Below are positions 32,500 to 44,925 of a DNA stretch of 64,000 nt, in pieces. Source of the DNA: Dipteris shenzhenensis (Eukaryota; Polypodiophyta; Polypodiopsida; Gleicheniales); NCBI GenBank assembly GCA_047967505.1, contig CM106538.1. One strand, given 5' to 3'. The position numbers and the translations under genes were made by a program. How positions within the stretch are numbered: position 1 is the stretch's first letter; each line of letters begins with the position of its first letter. The notes below the pieces were generated by a model. The model was not told the DNA's origin and made no database searches. It saw only the letters and a list, made by a program, of their open reading frames with translations.

Positions 32500-32800
32500 A
32501 TTGTTGGGCAGCGAGGGCCGGGGGAAAGGGCAGTGGAAGGGGGGGGAAGGGGCAGCGGCAGGGCAACCGAGAGAGTGGCTAACCAGGGGGTAAAGGGGCG
32601 GGGGGAAGGGGGGCATGGGCGGTGAGGGGGGATGGGGAGCCCGTGATAGCAAAAGCTCCAATTCATGTTGGCCAACTCGATGCACACTAGAATGGGGGCG
32701 AGCGGGGAGGGGGGCAAGGGGGAACCCTGTGACATGCAAAAGCTCCAGTCAATGTTGGCCAGCTCGATGCACGCTCATGTGATAGTCACGACATCCGATT
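32500..32800. repeat. G-run-rich tract with a 100-bp duplication
   Basis: Plus strand holds many runs of 3-8 G (e.g. 32520-32660, 32690-32722), with quadruplex potential. A block GCAAAAGCTCCA.T(T)CA.TGTTGGCCA.CTCGATGCAC occurs twice (about 32649-32687, 32737-32773). ORFs here are Gly/Arg or Pro-rich artefacts. Confidence 0.7.
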
Positions 32801-33166
32801 GGTCTAACCTTGTGGGTGGTGTAAAGGCCCTAAAGGCCAGCATTATTAGGCTACTTAGATGCTACGATTGTCACACGGGCATGCTGAGCTAGCAAACACC
32901 AGTTGGAGTTTTTGCATGAGCCCTGGTGTGTAAAGGCTCGTATTCTTAGGCCAGTCCAAAGTCAATTTGACCAACAAAAACCAGAATCATGCAAAGCTTG
33001 CCATATTAAACTCCAAGTCCCGCCCTTGGCTCACCAAGTTTAGGTGCTCAAGGTGTAGCAGCCAATAGTTGTGTTCCAACATATGATAGAAACTTATTGC
33101 ATTATGATGTGCTAAAATCAAGGTGACCACAATAAGGCACTTGCTGTGTAATAGGTGTGCCTACTT
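32801..33166. other. No recognised gene
   Basis: Short ORFs only. It continues across the 9.5-kb insertion into 42690 onward, which leads to copia reverse transcriptase, so it may be part of a copia element's coding strand. Confidence 0.35.
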
Positions 33167-33175
33167 GTCGAAACT
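33167..33175. repeat. 9-bp TSD (left) of transposon E2
   Basis: GTCGAAACT, exactly repeated at 42681-42689, 9.5 kb away, each abutting a GAGG terminus. Confidence 0.85.
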
Positions 33176-33189
33176 GAGGATTACCAAAA

Positions 33190-33260
33190 AGCGAGCGGAG
33201 AAAAGCGAGCAGCCCCAAATAAGCGAGCAAGATTAAATAGGTTTCAAGCGAGCAAGAACC
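33190..33260. promoter_or_regulatory. Subterminal GCGAGC cluster, left end of E2
   Basis: Four to five copies of (A)AGCGAGC in 70 bp at 10-30 bp spacing. The matching inverted clusters lie at 42636-42665 (E2 right), 57757-57815 (E3 left) and 59329-59393 (E3 right). Arrays like this are typical transposase-binding subterminal repeats; binding is inferred. Confidence 0.7.
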
Positions 33261-35240
33261 TCATCCAGCATCTTATTCCTCTCAATATCATTGGAACAAT
33301 TGATGTGATCATAAGCAAATTAAACATATTCCAACAATGAAGGCATGCCTGAAACTCACAATTAACTTCTCTTTCATCCCCATACTATCACATTTGAGTC
33401 ATTGTGGAGAGGTGGAGACACAACAATACATAAAATTTGCGATAAAAAAAGCAAACACTACTCAGATTGAACATCCACACAGCAAGATAATGATAGATCA
33501 CAAGGTAGAATATATGACTGAAAATATGTAAACATGATCATGTGCTACATATACATATCATGTCTTTTATGCTTGCATAAGATCGTCCATACATTTGATC
33601 CAAAAACATGGAAACAGAACCAACTATGTCAAAAGAAAAAAAAACACATTTTCATCATAAGGATTAATTTTGCTTAGTGAAAATACCTATGTAATCTAGA
33701 CAATACCATGCTTTAAAAAACTTAGGGAGCCAAAAAAGGATTTTAGCCCTCCATACTTCTATTATGACCAATGTCTAAATGATAGTTCTATCAGAACTAG
33801 AAATGAATGCATCTAAACCACTATGTTGATTGCTCATCCAGTATCCTGTAGACTATTATGTTAAAGTCAATATGTGACCACAAACTCAAGCATAAGAGGA
33901 GCATGATTCAAGTGAAATAATTGGCAAAGACGCTCTGTAACTAGTATCCTGCTGCATCTAATGGAAAATATGCACCAGGCATTAATAAGCTTCTATTTCC
34001 ACCCCTATAAGCAAACTCGTATCCTGTAGTATGAAAAACTCTAAGGAAAACATTGCACTTAATGCATCAATTAAGCCAGTGACCACTCATCAGGCACAAT
34101 CAAAAAATCATCAAGGAAAGTCTAGTCAAGCAAGTTGAAGCAAAAAACCAAATATCTATTTGGATCTATGCCGTGGTGTATCCACCAACCATGAGTAGCA
34201 AAAGAACCTATGAAAAAAAGCAAAATAGGTATTATGCCACTCTACCATGATCACTTCCATGCTACAAATAAGGGAATACATAGTCGTTTTAGGGTACTTT
34301 TAGTAGGATTCATTCCCAACCACTAAAAAGAGAGCCAATGCTATCTATTTGTATTCATAAAATCTTTATGAACATTATCATGTTCAATATAAGGATAGGA
34401 GCTAGCTCAATGGGTAGTCTTAAACAAATATAAATACTATTCGAATTTTAAGCTTATGCAAAAGATTTTTTTTAAACACAAAGTAAAACTTGATTATACA
34501 TATAGATGGGAATCAGGTCACCATTGTAAGTATGTATTTAGTAATTAAGTTGAAAATATTCCCTTAGAAAAGGGTCATAGCTCAATCATCATAGTACCCA
34601 TATTATATATCCAAAATTTACAAGATCTCATTCATACCATTAGAATGTTTTCATCACTTGTCATAAGTACTAACCTCAATTGGCATTATGTATTTGGGTC
34701 AAAATAGTTTTTAGTACAGGATATAATGGAGCAACACATTTATGTAATATCTAGTGATCATAGTTTCTAATATAGGATAAAATGGAGCATAGAGTAATGT
34801 TGTCATTCAAAAATGATAATACACCTTCTTTGACCATATACAAGTATCATGCATTCATAAAAAAAGTTAGTCATAAACTGCAATATAATGTGCCCATAAT
34901 GCATGTACATTAAATCTTCACATGTTAGAATGTGAGAAAGGGAATAATTTAACTATGAAATCAGGGATCAATGTAGGAAATGGTATTCTATGCACACATG
35001 TATGCTTGGGTCCATCTAATACAATATTGGAAATTGATGTGAGTATAAGTGTATGCATCCATCGATGATGTATATGAGTGTATGCATCCATTTGTGATGT
35101 ATATTGTTGTACTAATCCATGGTGCTTTACGGCTTGAGTTGTTTGTAGCGCAATTAATCACAAGAATGTTGTATTTTTTAAAAGAAAAATGCCATAAAAT
35201 TTCATGCTACAAAACACACACAAAAAAATGGCATTTGTAG
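33261..35240. other. Interior of E2, no gene seen
   Basis: AT-rich sequence with only short ORFs and no recognisable domain, RNA gene or strong repeat. Confidence 0.5.
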
Positions 35241-35599
35241 CATTAATCCAAGCATTTCCTACAAGCAATCTCCATCCCTCCCTTTCCTGCTTACTCTTTC
35301 GGCCACCTCCACCCTCTTGTTGCCCTTCAAGACTGCCTCTTGCCTCCTCGCCTCCTTGCTTCCTCACCTCCTCACCTCCTTACTTCTTTGCCTTCTCACC
35401 TCCTTGCATCATGCTTGTTGTTGGCAATTCCAAGGCTGCTGTCCCTCCCCTCATTGTCTAGCTCCTCTACTCCTCACGTCAGGTCTCCAATGAATAGCTT
35501 GGGGGTCTTGTTTTTTGGAGGGGGGAAGCATAAGAATGGCAACACATTAATGCGCTATCATTTTTCGTGCTTTTGCCACCCAAAAACAAGACCTGCAAT

Positions 35600-35706
35600 G
35601 CCCTTGCTTAAGCTTGAATGAGCCTCTTGATTTTGGGCGTGTTAAGCAATTTTTGACCATTATACCCCCAAAATCAAGAGGCTCATTCAAGCTTAAGCAA
35701 GGGCTT
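35600..35706. repeat. Inverted repeat, ~38-bp arms
   Basis: CCCTTGCTTAAGCTTGAATG...AGGCTCTTGATTTTGGG-type sequence at about 35600-35639 is mirrored at about 35667-35705 with essentially no mismatch. The ~27-bp loop contains GTTAAGCAATTTTTGACC. Confidence 0.85.
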
Positions 35707-36265
35707 TGCAAGCATTGCAAGTCCGATAAATGAAATCAATCAGATTAGGAATTGGCAAACTCGATTTGGGAATGGTCAGAAATACTTTGTCTTTGAATAA
35801 TGCCTTGGATCATGGGATGGGGTCCATGAACCTGCTGCCTATGATGATGAATGGTTCTACCCTCGACTAAAGGTGACGTGTGTAGTAGTAAAAGGATAGC
35901 CCTCATGGAATCTCTAAGGGGTCTTGATTTTGGCCATGATTTGCACATTCTAGCACTTGAGCCGTACATCAATTTCCAACACTTGAGGCATATAGTGGCT
36001 TTGCCCACGCAGCGTTTCCAGGTGCAATCCAAGCATCAAGCAATCTCATATTCAATATCCAGAGACATCATGAGGGGTAGAGCCTCTTTTTGGTAGTCTC
36101 ACTAGCAATATGTATTGAAAAAAAATGTATTCAATTATTATATTCTTCCTTGCTATATGAATGCTCTTAATGCATCAAAATTGTAGAAATACTTCAATAC
36201 TACTTCTAAGTTATATTGTATAATAACCTCCATATGCATGCTCGTGAGACAACAAAAAAGAGACC

Positions 36266-36314
36266 TGGCAACCCAAAAATAACAGCGCATTGACGTGCTG
36301 CCATTTTTGGGATA
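36266..36314. repeat. Small hairpin with GCGCATTGACGTGC core
   Basis: GGCAACCCAAAAATAACAGC.. faces ..TGCTGCCATTTTTGGGATACC. It is related in layout to the larger foldbacks that follow. Confidence 0.6.
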
Positions 36315-36435
36315 CCAAGCCTCTTTTTTAATGTCTCACAAACATAAGAACAAGCACTTGTGTTCCTTGCCTTTCTTTCCAATGGGGGTCTTGATTTTGG
36401 GGGTGTATGCCAAAAATTAATAAACAACATTATTT

Positions 36436-36864
36436 GATGCATATAGTTTTATTAAATAGATAAAATAGGCATGAGAACATCTAAATTGGCTCTTGCCATT
36501 CGATTTGATGTATGACATGACTCCATTTGGATTTGTAATTCCAAAGATACGAGGTCTTACTTTTAGGGCTTGAATGCTTGAAATAGGTAGCGCATCAATG
36601 CGCTGCCTATTTCATACATTTAGGCCTCAAAAGTAGGACTCCATGTAGGACCAAATGAGGTCCTACTTTTGAGGCCTAAATGCATGAAATAGGCAGCACA
36701 TTAACAAGCTACCTATTTCAAGAATTCAGGCCCTAAAAGTAGGACCCCGTATCTTTGGACTTATAAATCCCAATGGGATCATGTCCTATATCAAATCGAA
36801 CGACAAGAGCCAATTTAGATGGTTTTCATGCCTATTTTCTCCATCAATCAAAACTGTATGCATG
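36436..36864. repeat. Large foldback P1 with two inner hairpins
   Basis: About 200-bp arms (GATGCATATAGTTTT.. mirrored at ..AAAACTGTATGCATG) meet at about 36645. Each arm contains its own 34-bp palindrome, GAAATAGG(C/T)AG...CTGCCTATTTC (36580-36613, 36686-36719), around a GCGC(A/G)TTAAYGC-like core. Arms are imperfect (about 85-90 %). Confidence 0.85.
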
Positions 36865-36894
36865 AATATATACATCAAGATATGCATCAATATA

Positions 36895-36918
36895 TGCATC
36901 AATATATACATATGTATG

Positions 36919-36994
<76 letters not shown>

Positions 36995-37025
36995 CATACA
37001 TACATACATACATACATATGGGTGT

Positions 37026-37074
<49 letters not shown>

Positions 37075-37125
37075 CACATATAGATATATATGTATGCATA
37101 TACATATATATATACATACTTACAT
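36895..37125. repeat. Compound microsatellite (AT)n(AG)n(ACAT)n(AC)n
   Basis: AT, GA, CATA and AC runs follow directly after the right arm of P1. The many ORFs here (YIYIYI, SLSLSL, THTHTH) are translations of the repeat and are not genes. Confidence 0.95.
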
Positions 37126-37327
37126 ACATACAGCAAAATTAGGACCCCATTGGTTGCCTATTTCATGCATTTTGTTGTCTCATGAGCATAAGAACAAGCA
37201 CTTGTGTTCCTTACCTTTCTTTGCAATGGGGGTCTTGATTTTGGGGGGGCGTATGCCAAAAATTGATAAACAACATTATTTGATGAATATAGTTTTAGTT
37301 GATGGAGAAAATGGACATGAAAACCAT

Positions 37328-37945
37328 CTAAATTGGATCTTGCCATTCGATTTGATATATGACATGACCCCATTCGGATATGTAAGTCCAAAGATACGGG
37401 GTCCTACTTTTAGGGCCTGAATGCCTAAAATAGGCAGTGCGTTAATGCGTTGCCTATTTCATGCATTTAGGCCTCAAAAGTAGGACCCCATTGGGTTGCT
37501 ATATATATATTGGATTATTCCCTCCATATAGGATAGGCCCATGTAGGGGGGTTGTAGAAAGTCCAAGAATGCAAGTTAAATAATGGGAAAGTAGGATGAG
37601 GTGGCAAGATTCCTTATGCCAACCCTCCACTTGTCCTCCTAGATGTTTGAACGTATTATAAAATTGGGAAAGACCAAGGGAGTATCTTAGACTTGGGATA
37701 TGGGGGTTGATGTATGTGGAAAAATGAGGCAAAGGGTTGTCGCACACAATTGAGAGTGCGTAACCGATATATATAGCAACCCAATGGGGTCCTACTTTTG
37801 AGGCCTAAATGCATGAAATAGGCAACGCGTTAACGCGCTGCCTATTTCAGGCATTCAGGCCCTAAAAGTAGGACCCCGTATCTTTGGAATTGCATATCCG
37901 AATGGGGTCATGTCATATATCAAATCGAACAGCAAGATCCAATTT
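37328..37945. repeat. Large foldback P2 with 250-bp spacer
   Basis: Left arm 37328-37510 and right arm 37768-37945 are inverted copies. They include the 34-bp inner palindromes at 37427-37460 and 37815-37848, the latter with a perfect GCGTTAACGC core. The spacer is bounded by (AT)n on both sides and holds unrelated sequence. Confidence 0.85.
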
Positions 37946-37959
37946 ATTGGGGGGGTATG

Positions 37960-38408
37960 CCAAAAATTGATCAACAACATTATTTGATGAATATAGTTTT
38001 AGTTGATGGAGAAAATGGACATGAAAACCATCTAAATTGGATCTTGCTGTTCGATTTGATATATGACATGACCCCATTTGGATATGCAAGTCCAAAGATA
38101 CGGGGTACTACTTTTAGGGCCTGAATGCCTGAAATAGGTAGCGCATTAACGTGCTGTCTATTTCATGCATTCAGACCCCATTGTGTTGCCAATGGGGTCC
38201 TACTTTTGAGGCCTAGATACATGAAATAGGTAGCGCGTTAATGCGCTGCCTATTTTAGGCATTCAGGCCCTAAAAGTAGGACCCCATATCTTTGGACTTA
38301 CAAATCCAAATGGGATCATGTCATATATCAAATCGAACGACAAGAGCCAATTTAGATGGTTTTCATGTCCATTTTCTCCATATATCAAAATTGTATGCAT
38401 CAATATAT
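37960..38408. repeat. Large foldback P3
   Basis: Arms of about 200 bp meet near 38195. The inner palindromes are at 38131-38164 and 38223-38256. Arm sequence is the same family as P1 and P2, so P1-P3 are near-tandem copies of one unit. Confidence 0.85.
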
Positions 38409-38424
38409 ACATATATGCATCAAC

Positions 38425-38630
<206 letters not shown>

Positions 38631-38799
38631 AGTAAGACCCCATTGGTTGCCTATGTCATGCATTTTATTGTCTCATGAACATAAGAACAAGCACTTGTGT
38701 TCCTTACCTTTCTTTGCAATGGGGGTCTTGATTTTGGTGGGGTATGCCAAAAATTGATCAACAACATTATTTGATGCATATAGTTTTAGTAGTTTTAGT

Positions 38800-38862
38800 A
38801 CACATACATACATACATATGTGTGTGTTTGTACATACATACATGGATGCATGCATGCATGCA

Positions 38863-38892
<30 letters not shown>
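38800..38892. repeat. (CATA)n / GCAT microsatellite
   Basis: Interrupted ACATACAT and TGCATGCATG runs. Not coding. Confidence 0.9.
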
Positions 38893-38893
<1 letters not shown>

Positions 38894-39024
38894 TGATGCA
38901 TATAGTTTTACTAGATGGGGAAAATAGGCCCCACTCCGATTTTTGTGGAGAGACCCAACTAGACAAATAGAGCAAGTCCAAGGGGTCTCTAGGGACACCC
39001 CTCGGCAAATGGAGATACCCGGAA

Positions 39025-39515
39025 TGCAATTTTAGCACCAATTTTGGGATGTAAGCTGCATAGTCATGTCCATAAAAAGTTGTGTCAATTCTTGCATTAA
39101 ATGTAGGGTGGTGAATATATCCTATTCCGTCATGGGGCCGGAGAAGACGGAGGCAAAAAATTGAACCTCCAAAAAGACTTCTTTTACCAGTCTATGGGGA
39201 CCGACTCTTACTAGTGTTGAGAGTGGACAAGACAGCTACCGTTGGTGTGATATGGGAATCTCCCAGTCTGTAATTTCAGCACCAATTTTGGGATGTAAAC
39301 TGCATACTCAGGTCCAAAAAAAGTTGTCAATTCTTGCATTAAATGTAGGGTGATGAATATATCCTATTTCATCATGGGGCCTACAGAAGACGGAGGGAAA
39401 AAATTGAACCTCCAAAAAGACTTCTTTTACCGGTCTATGGGGCCCGGCTCTTACTAGCATTGAGAGTGGACAAGACAGCTACCGCTGGTGTGATATGGGA
39501 ATCTCCAAGTCTCAA
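39025..39515. repeat. Tandem duplication, ~245-bp unit x2
   Basis: The block from 'CACCAATTTTGGGATGTAA' through 'GTGATATGGGAATCTCC' is present at about 39033-39265 and 39275-39508 with about 90 % identity. Confidence 0.85.
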
Positions 39516-41480
39516 GTTTTGAGGTACATAAAATTAGATCATGCTAATGGTAACTCTAAGAGGTTCCAAAGGCAAGCAACATTCTTCATCATAGCTAACT
39601 CGAATGCAAGGTAGTGAAAATGCCAGGAGAGTTGCTAGATAGCATTGATTTTGGGAAGGGATATGATGATACTTTGTTGTGTTATGTAGGATATTAGTTT
39701 CCATTAAATTTGGGACATGTTAGATATAACTTCATAAAATCCTAAGTCATGAAATTAATACATTACAAGTTCAAGCATAAATAATAGTCGTGAAGTTAAT
39801 GCATTAAATATTCAAGCCTAAAGAAGCATTAATCAAGACCTAATGCACTGTACCAGACTTTGGCCTTACCCTCATTCCATAGACTTGCCAACGTAAGGCC
39901 AAAATTTTCATTCTTAAGAATATGTGGAAAGACCTTACATTTGGCGAAAAAATTTCATTCTAAAGAATAGGTGGAGTGAAATTGTGTTTGATAAATACAA
40001 ATCAATGCTCAAGTTTGGACATAAATAAAGGTATCCTTTTGGAGATATTGGAACACATGAGAGAAATAATATTGAAGATACATGAATTTTTAGACATACT
40101 ATTAAAGACAAATGAACATATAATGGATGAAATCCTATTGATGATACATGAATTTTCAATAGAACTGTCATTCAAAAGATTTGATGGATTGAATGTAGCT
40201 TTAATACATTATCCCTTTTACAAGGGTGTTTGAGTTTGAGGCTTGAAACATAAGAATGAATCTGTGTTGAAGCCTAGTGGTTTGTTAAGGATATGTGAAA
40301 CTTATAGTAAAAGTACATACAATGGAAGAGATTATATCAAGAGCCTATTAAGGACATGTGAACATATAGTAGAATAATTCTACATAAAATCAGTGGATCA
40401 AACTTAATGGCTCAAAAGCAAAAAAGGATGATGGTGCAACCTAGGGGCTACTCTATGACACTATGGCAGCAATCTTTGTAGTTACTATCAAAGGTAGTGT
40501 AACTTTTTTATCAAGGAAAGAGACACGAACGACTCCACATGACCTAGATCTGTATGACCTAGATTGCACCGACTTGTTTCTTTCATGGATAAAAAGTGAC
40601 CCTTAGGTGATGCTATAGCACTCCCTTTTTTGGTCCATTATTATAGCAAAATTGGGGCCTTTTGACCTATACTAGCTACCCATCAAATATTTGTTGTAGA
40701 TGTTAGGGGTAATTACCAAACTACTAGTGGTAGTTTTGTCACTACCATTAGTAATTTTATTAGAGTGTTCCTTAATGGTAGTTCTCCTACTACTACATAC
40801 AATATTACCAATAGTATTCCTAATCCCAATGATAGTACACATAATATCATTACGACTGTCCAACTTTAATCATCATTATATCTATGAATGCATATATATA
40901 GGTCTATCTATATCTATATCTATTTATTCCTCATCCACTACATTTGCATTTATTTTTGGTGCTTTGCTTGCTTTGAAACTAAAGATAATGTGATTTCATT
41001 ATTTTTTGCATTCTTGTCAAACATGAGGAGCTGGAATGCATAAGAGTTGGGAGGCACATTATAATTTCTGTGCAGATCTGAGCCATTGAATAGCCTATTG
41101 ATTCTGATTGTTTTCTTTCTTATTAAATCCTTAATTTGGTTATTTCACACCGAACATCGCCATATCAATTCATATTTTTTTTGTTCTAAAAATGTCCTAT
41201 CGCAGCATAGTCCAGGGTTGATCATACAAGATAAATGGGTGCTCACATTTAATATATTTTTGAGAGTCAAACGATAGTGGCTGTAGAGTACAAAATCATC
41301 ACTTTCAATAAATTTGGCAAGATTCTTCTGATAGAAGGAATAATTTCTATTGCACTAACGATGAAAGAAAATTATCGAAAGGTTGATACAAGGCTCAAAA
41401 TCACACTGGTGCTACTAGGCTTAATAGTTGTAGGCTAGTAGTAGTACTATTGTATTTACTAAGTAGTGTGCGTGCCTCTC
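39516..41480. other. Interior of E2, no recognised gene
   Basis: AT-rich. A stretch at 40700-40867 reads as an Asn/Thr/Ser-rich peptide on plus, and Leu-rich in the next frame. I see no domain and treat it as non-coding. Confidence 0.45.
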
Positions 41481-41499
41481 CTCATTAAAATTCATAGTC

Positions 41500-41655
41500 T
41501 TCAAAAATATATAATACATAAGTCAAAATATTCTAATTAGTTTTATCATCCTAATGTTGAAACTGACTTAAATGCATAGTCTTCAAAAAGGTATAATACA
41601 TAAGTCAAAATATTCCAATTAGTTTTATTATCCTCATGTTGAAACTGACTTTCTC
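41500..41655. repeat. Tandem duplication, ~78-bp unit x2
   Basis: 'CATAGTCTTCAAAAA..TATAATACATAAGTCAAAATATTC' through 'GTTGAAACTGACTT' occurs twice in succession. Confidence 0.85.
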
Positions 41656-41689
41656 TTCCTTCGTCTCCTATGAGCTTCAAACCTTCAAT

Positions 41690-42075
41690 CCATTAATCTC
41701 TCAAATAGTAAGAATGGTCTTGTATTAAGAGGCGATGATATCTAAAGTGATCTACAAATACTAAGAATGGTCTTATATTAAGAGGTGATGATATCTCAAG
41801 TGTTATATACAAATCGTAAGAATGGTTTTGTATTAAGAGGTGATGATATCTCAAGTGTTCTACAAATAGTAAGAATGGTTTAAGTGTTCTACAAAGTATT
41901 AGGTACCTCTTAGTGGCTGAAGGGAAGGAGTGATGATATCTCAAGTGTTCTACAAATAGTAAGAATGGTCTTGTATTAAGAGGTGATGATATCTCAAGTG
42001 TTCTACAAACAGTAATAATGGTTTTGTATTAGGAGGTAATGATATCTCAAGTGTTCTATAAAACTATTAGATACC
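41690..42075. repeat. Minisatellite, ~62-bp unit, about six copies
   Basis: The unit is GTAAGAATGGT(C/T)TTGTATTAAGAGGTGATGATATCTCAAGTGTTCTACAAATA, with one longer interruption (TATTAGGTACCTCTTAGTGG..GAAGGGAAGG) that itself repeats at about 41900 and 42065. It is not a CRISPR array: units are contiguous and there are no unique spacers. Confidence 0.88.
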
Positions 42076-42635
42076 TCTTAGTGGTTGAAGGGAAGGGGTT
42101 GGAAGTACGGGCAAAATCTCTAGGAACTACAAGATGGTTGCAAGAACAATTTTGAATGTCATAAATGACACTTAGGTTTTTCAACATATTAAACATTCAC
42201 TTCTTTCATGGTTGATAACACTTTTAATAAGAAGAACCATTTTGAATGTCATAAGTGTTGATGCAATCCCATGCTATGAAGTCTACAGACAGTTTTTTTT
42301 CCCCGCATATGGGTGAAGTGATGTTTACGTTACTAAGTTTAACATATCAAGCAACGCATTTGTTTTGATTATTGAAGGAGTTTAATAATAAGACCCATTT
42401 CAAATGCAAAAGAATTGTTGTATCAGTAATGGAATCCGCTTTGGAGTGGAAATTCGGTTTCTTTCAAACCCACATACTATTGTTGCATAATGTATGGCTC
42501 CAATTGGAAGTTAAGGTAGACTATAATTCGCAATGTTGGTATAGTTACACGTAGTAACATAAGTTTTATTTTCGAGAATCTTCCCAAATAGTGGTTTCCA
42601 CAAAGCTATGTTGAGTACCTCGATAAGGAAATTGT

Positions 42636-42665
42636 GGAAAAGCTCGCTCGCTTTTCCTCGCTCGC
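42636..42665. promoter_or_regulatory. Subterminal GCGAGC cluster, right end of E2
   Basis: GCTCGCTCGC and CTCGCTCGCTC in inverted orientation, ending at position 21 from the right terminus (42660-42665). Confidence 0.7.
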
Positions 42666-42899
42666 TCTATCGACTACCTCGTCGAAACTCTTGACTACCA
42701 CATAGGCAAGGAAGGGTTCAGGCACACCAACCTCGGTAATGTGCATCCACCCTTATTTAAAGAAGAGGGAACTCTTGACATTTCAAGTCCAAAAGAAATC
42801 AAGATCATCCATCACATACATTGTAGCAGTGTATCTAGATTTGTCCCAATTAGAGGAGCTCCCCATGCCTACTAGGAGGCTATCCAAACCTTACCAGCA

Positions 42900-43470
42900 C
42901 AACCAACTCGAAGTCCCCATGGTAGTTGCACCGTTGCATCATCTTTTTTTACCACTATCCATTGTATCGTTGCTATTCCGGGTCATTGACATTGGGAAGT
43001 GCATCAACTGGACTTTAAGAATGCCTTTCTTCATCATGACTTCCTTGAAGAGGTATGTGTTAGTCAGCCTCCCGGCTTTGAGGTTAGGGGATCTAAAAAT
43101 AAGGTATGCTAGTTGCGTAAGGTCCTACATGATGAAGCAGGCACCGGGCATGGTATGCAAAGTTCCATGCACATTCGATTTGCTTTGGTTTCTAAAATAG
43201 GCCTATTGAAACAACACTTTGTGTCTGGAAGTGTGGAGCAGATTTGCTTATTCTTATTCTTTATGTGGACAATGTGCTTATAACTCGGCCATCTACTTAG
43301 CGAATTGTAGCCTTCAAGGATGATTTGCAACAGTCTTTTGCCGTGACAGTTATGGGTCAGTTACACTATTATCTTGGCATCCAGTTTTCTCACTTTGAGG
43401 GGGACATTATGATGAGCCAGTCTAAGCATATTGGGACATCTCAATTTTACAATGCTAGCCTAATAGCTCT
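42900..43470 (+). pseudogene. Ty1/copia reverse transcriptase, broken
   Basis: Multi-frame plus-strand translation gives 'QLDFKNAFLHHDFLEEVCVS' (family 'QMDVKNAFLHG.LEEEVYM'), 'QPPGFEVRG', and '..ILYVDNVLITR' (catalytic YVDD reads YVDN). The open frame 43325-43534 follows with 'MGQLHYYLGIQF' and 'MMSQSKHIG'. The KQAP.AW segment is frameshifted at about 43130. The Asp-to-Asn change at the active site and the frame breaks make it inactive. It is the 3' flank of transposon E2's target. Confidence 0.82.
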
Positions 43471-43574
43471 ATTTGAAGCCTTGTTGGCAAAGCATTCGAA
43501 TGCCCAAGCGTTGTCATTTTCCCACAAACATTGATCTTCCATATGGTTGGCTGAAACAAACTACAAATCCTCAA

Positions 43575-43755
43575 TTAATCCTATGCAAGCCTTTGTAGGG
43601 ACCTTTTTTTTGCAATGCTAGCAATAGTATCTATGCAATGCTATGCAAGCTTTCATGGGGACCTCTTCTCTGCAATGCTAGCCTTTGTGGGGACCTATTT
43701 TTTTCAATGCTATGCAAGCCTTCGTGGTGACCTATTTTTTGCAATGCTAGCTTAG
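43575..43755. repeat. Irregular minisatellite (GCAATGCTA..GGGGACCT)
   Basis: Four or five variable copies of a 35-50 bp unit containing TATGCAAGCCTT(T/C)GT.GGGACCT.TTTTTTGCAATGCTAGC. Confidence 0.8.
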
Positions 43756-44900
43756 CATCCCTCTACTATAGTTTCAACCTTGGCAATAGCATTGGGAGCT
43801 CCTCTTACTTATTCCCCAAAAGGAGGAACTAGGAGTTCAACACTACAAAGTAACCCTCTTAGAGCTCCCCAAAAATATTGTATGGACATTCCCTAAAGGT
43901 GATATCATTTTTGAAGCTTTGAATAGCCATGAGCAATGTGGCTCTAATATAAGGCCATGTGTGTTGTGTGGATGATGAGAACGTAGCACCATCTCTTAAC
44001 AAGTCTAGATTCTAGGTGTGAAAGGTCTTCTATCTTTGGTCTACATACCAACACTATCAACCTAATTTTGTATGCTCCTCCAAATTTCTTCAGAAACTCA
44101 GCACTACCAAAACAAATGCTTATTAGCCTTGCTAAACTCTATTCAACTTATTGTTCTAGCATTTTGGTGAATCTCTCCTATACCACATAATCTTGAGCTT
44201 ATCGATCTCTTTGACTTTGCTAGCTAGACTCATATGCCGATGAAGTATTTTCAAAGGCACGTCCCCCGCTCCACCTCCAATATTTCCACCATGTCCTATA
44301 TTGTGGAACTATGTCAATGGGCCAATAATCTTCTATTCTCTCTAGAACCATTCTAAGTAGTGCTTTGTGCCCCCCCCTTCAATGCATATTGAGATGGAAT
44401 GTCTTCCCAATCATGCCAATCTACAATCCTAGCATCCCAAAGATCTATCCATTTCTTGATGTGCCTTTGTGATGTAGTGTGTGTGTGTGTACCTTAAAAT
44501 CAATCGATGCTAGATTTTGACATTGTGGAGAAGAGATAGGAGGGGAGGAGGGGGGCGGGGGTGGGGGCTAGGGGCTGAAGGCTATGGACGAGAGCTCTAA
44601 GTGACCTCATTAGCTGTGCATGTCCATTTCATCTATCTCGAATCATTATGAGATAGTTGGAGAGAGTGTTAAGTGCCGTCATTGCACAGATGACTTGAGT
44701 TAGTATCGAGAAGAACTTGATGAGTTTAGGAAAGCTGGTGGATGAGACATGATCGGTTGAGAGTGGGAACAAGACCAATGCTCGAGCGGATTTGATACAA
44801 GATGAGAAGAAATTGAAATCTAATGATTGATAAGGGCATGAAGCTTGAGGAGGCCCCCTCATATGCTGAAGCTATGACATAGAAGATTCAAGGGGGTTTC
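43756..44900. other. Unassigned; possible degraded LINE 3' region on minus
   Basis: Minus-strand translation of about 44350-44480 reads '..IKKWIDLWDARIVDWHDW', which is vaguely LINE-like but too weak to call. Also contains a short GT run (44475-44492) and G-rich 44530-44570. Confidence 0.3.
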
Positions 44901-44925
44901 TCTCCTCTATCTGATAATGAAGCTA

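Noticed and set aside
36781-37142. Many overlapping 70-130 aa ORFs (YIYIYI, THTHTH, SLSLSL)
   Set aside because: They are translations of AT, AC, AG and CATA microsatellites in all frames.
41690-42075. Regularly repeated units resembling a CRISPR array
   Set aside because: Units are contiguous without unique spacers and the window is plant nuclear DNA; it is a minisatellite.
42739-43200. 153-aa ORF as an intact gene
   Set aside because: Only its 3' part overlaps copia RT, and in the wrong frame for most motifs; the RT is a multi-frame pseudogene.
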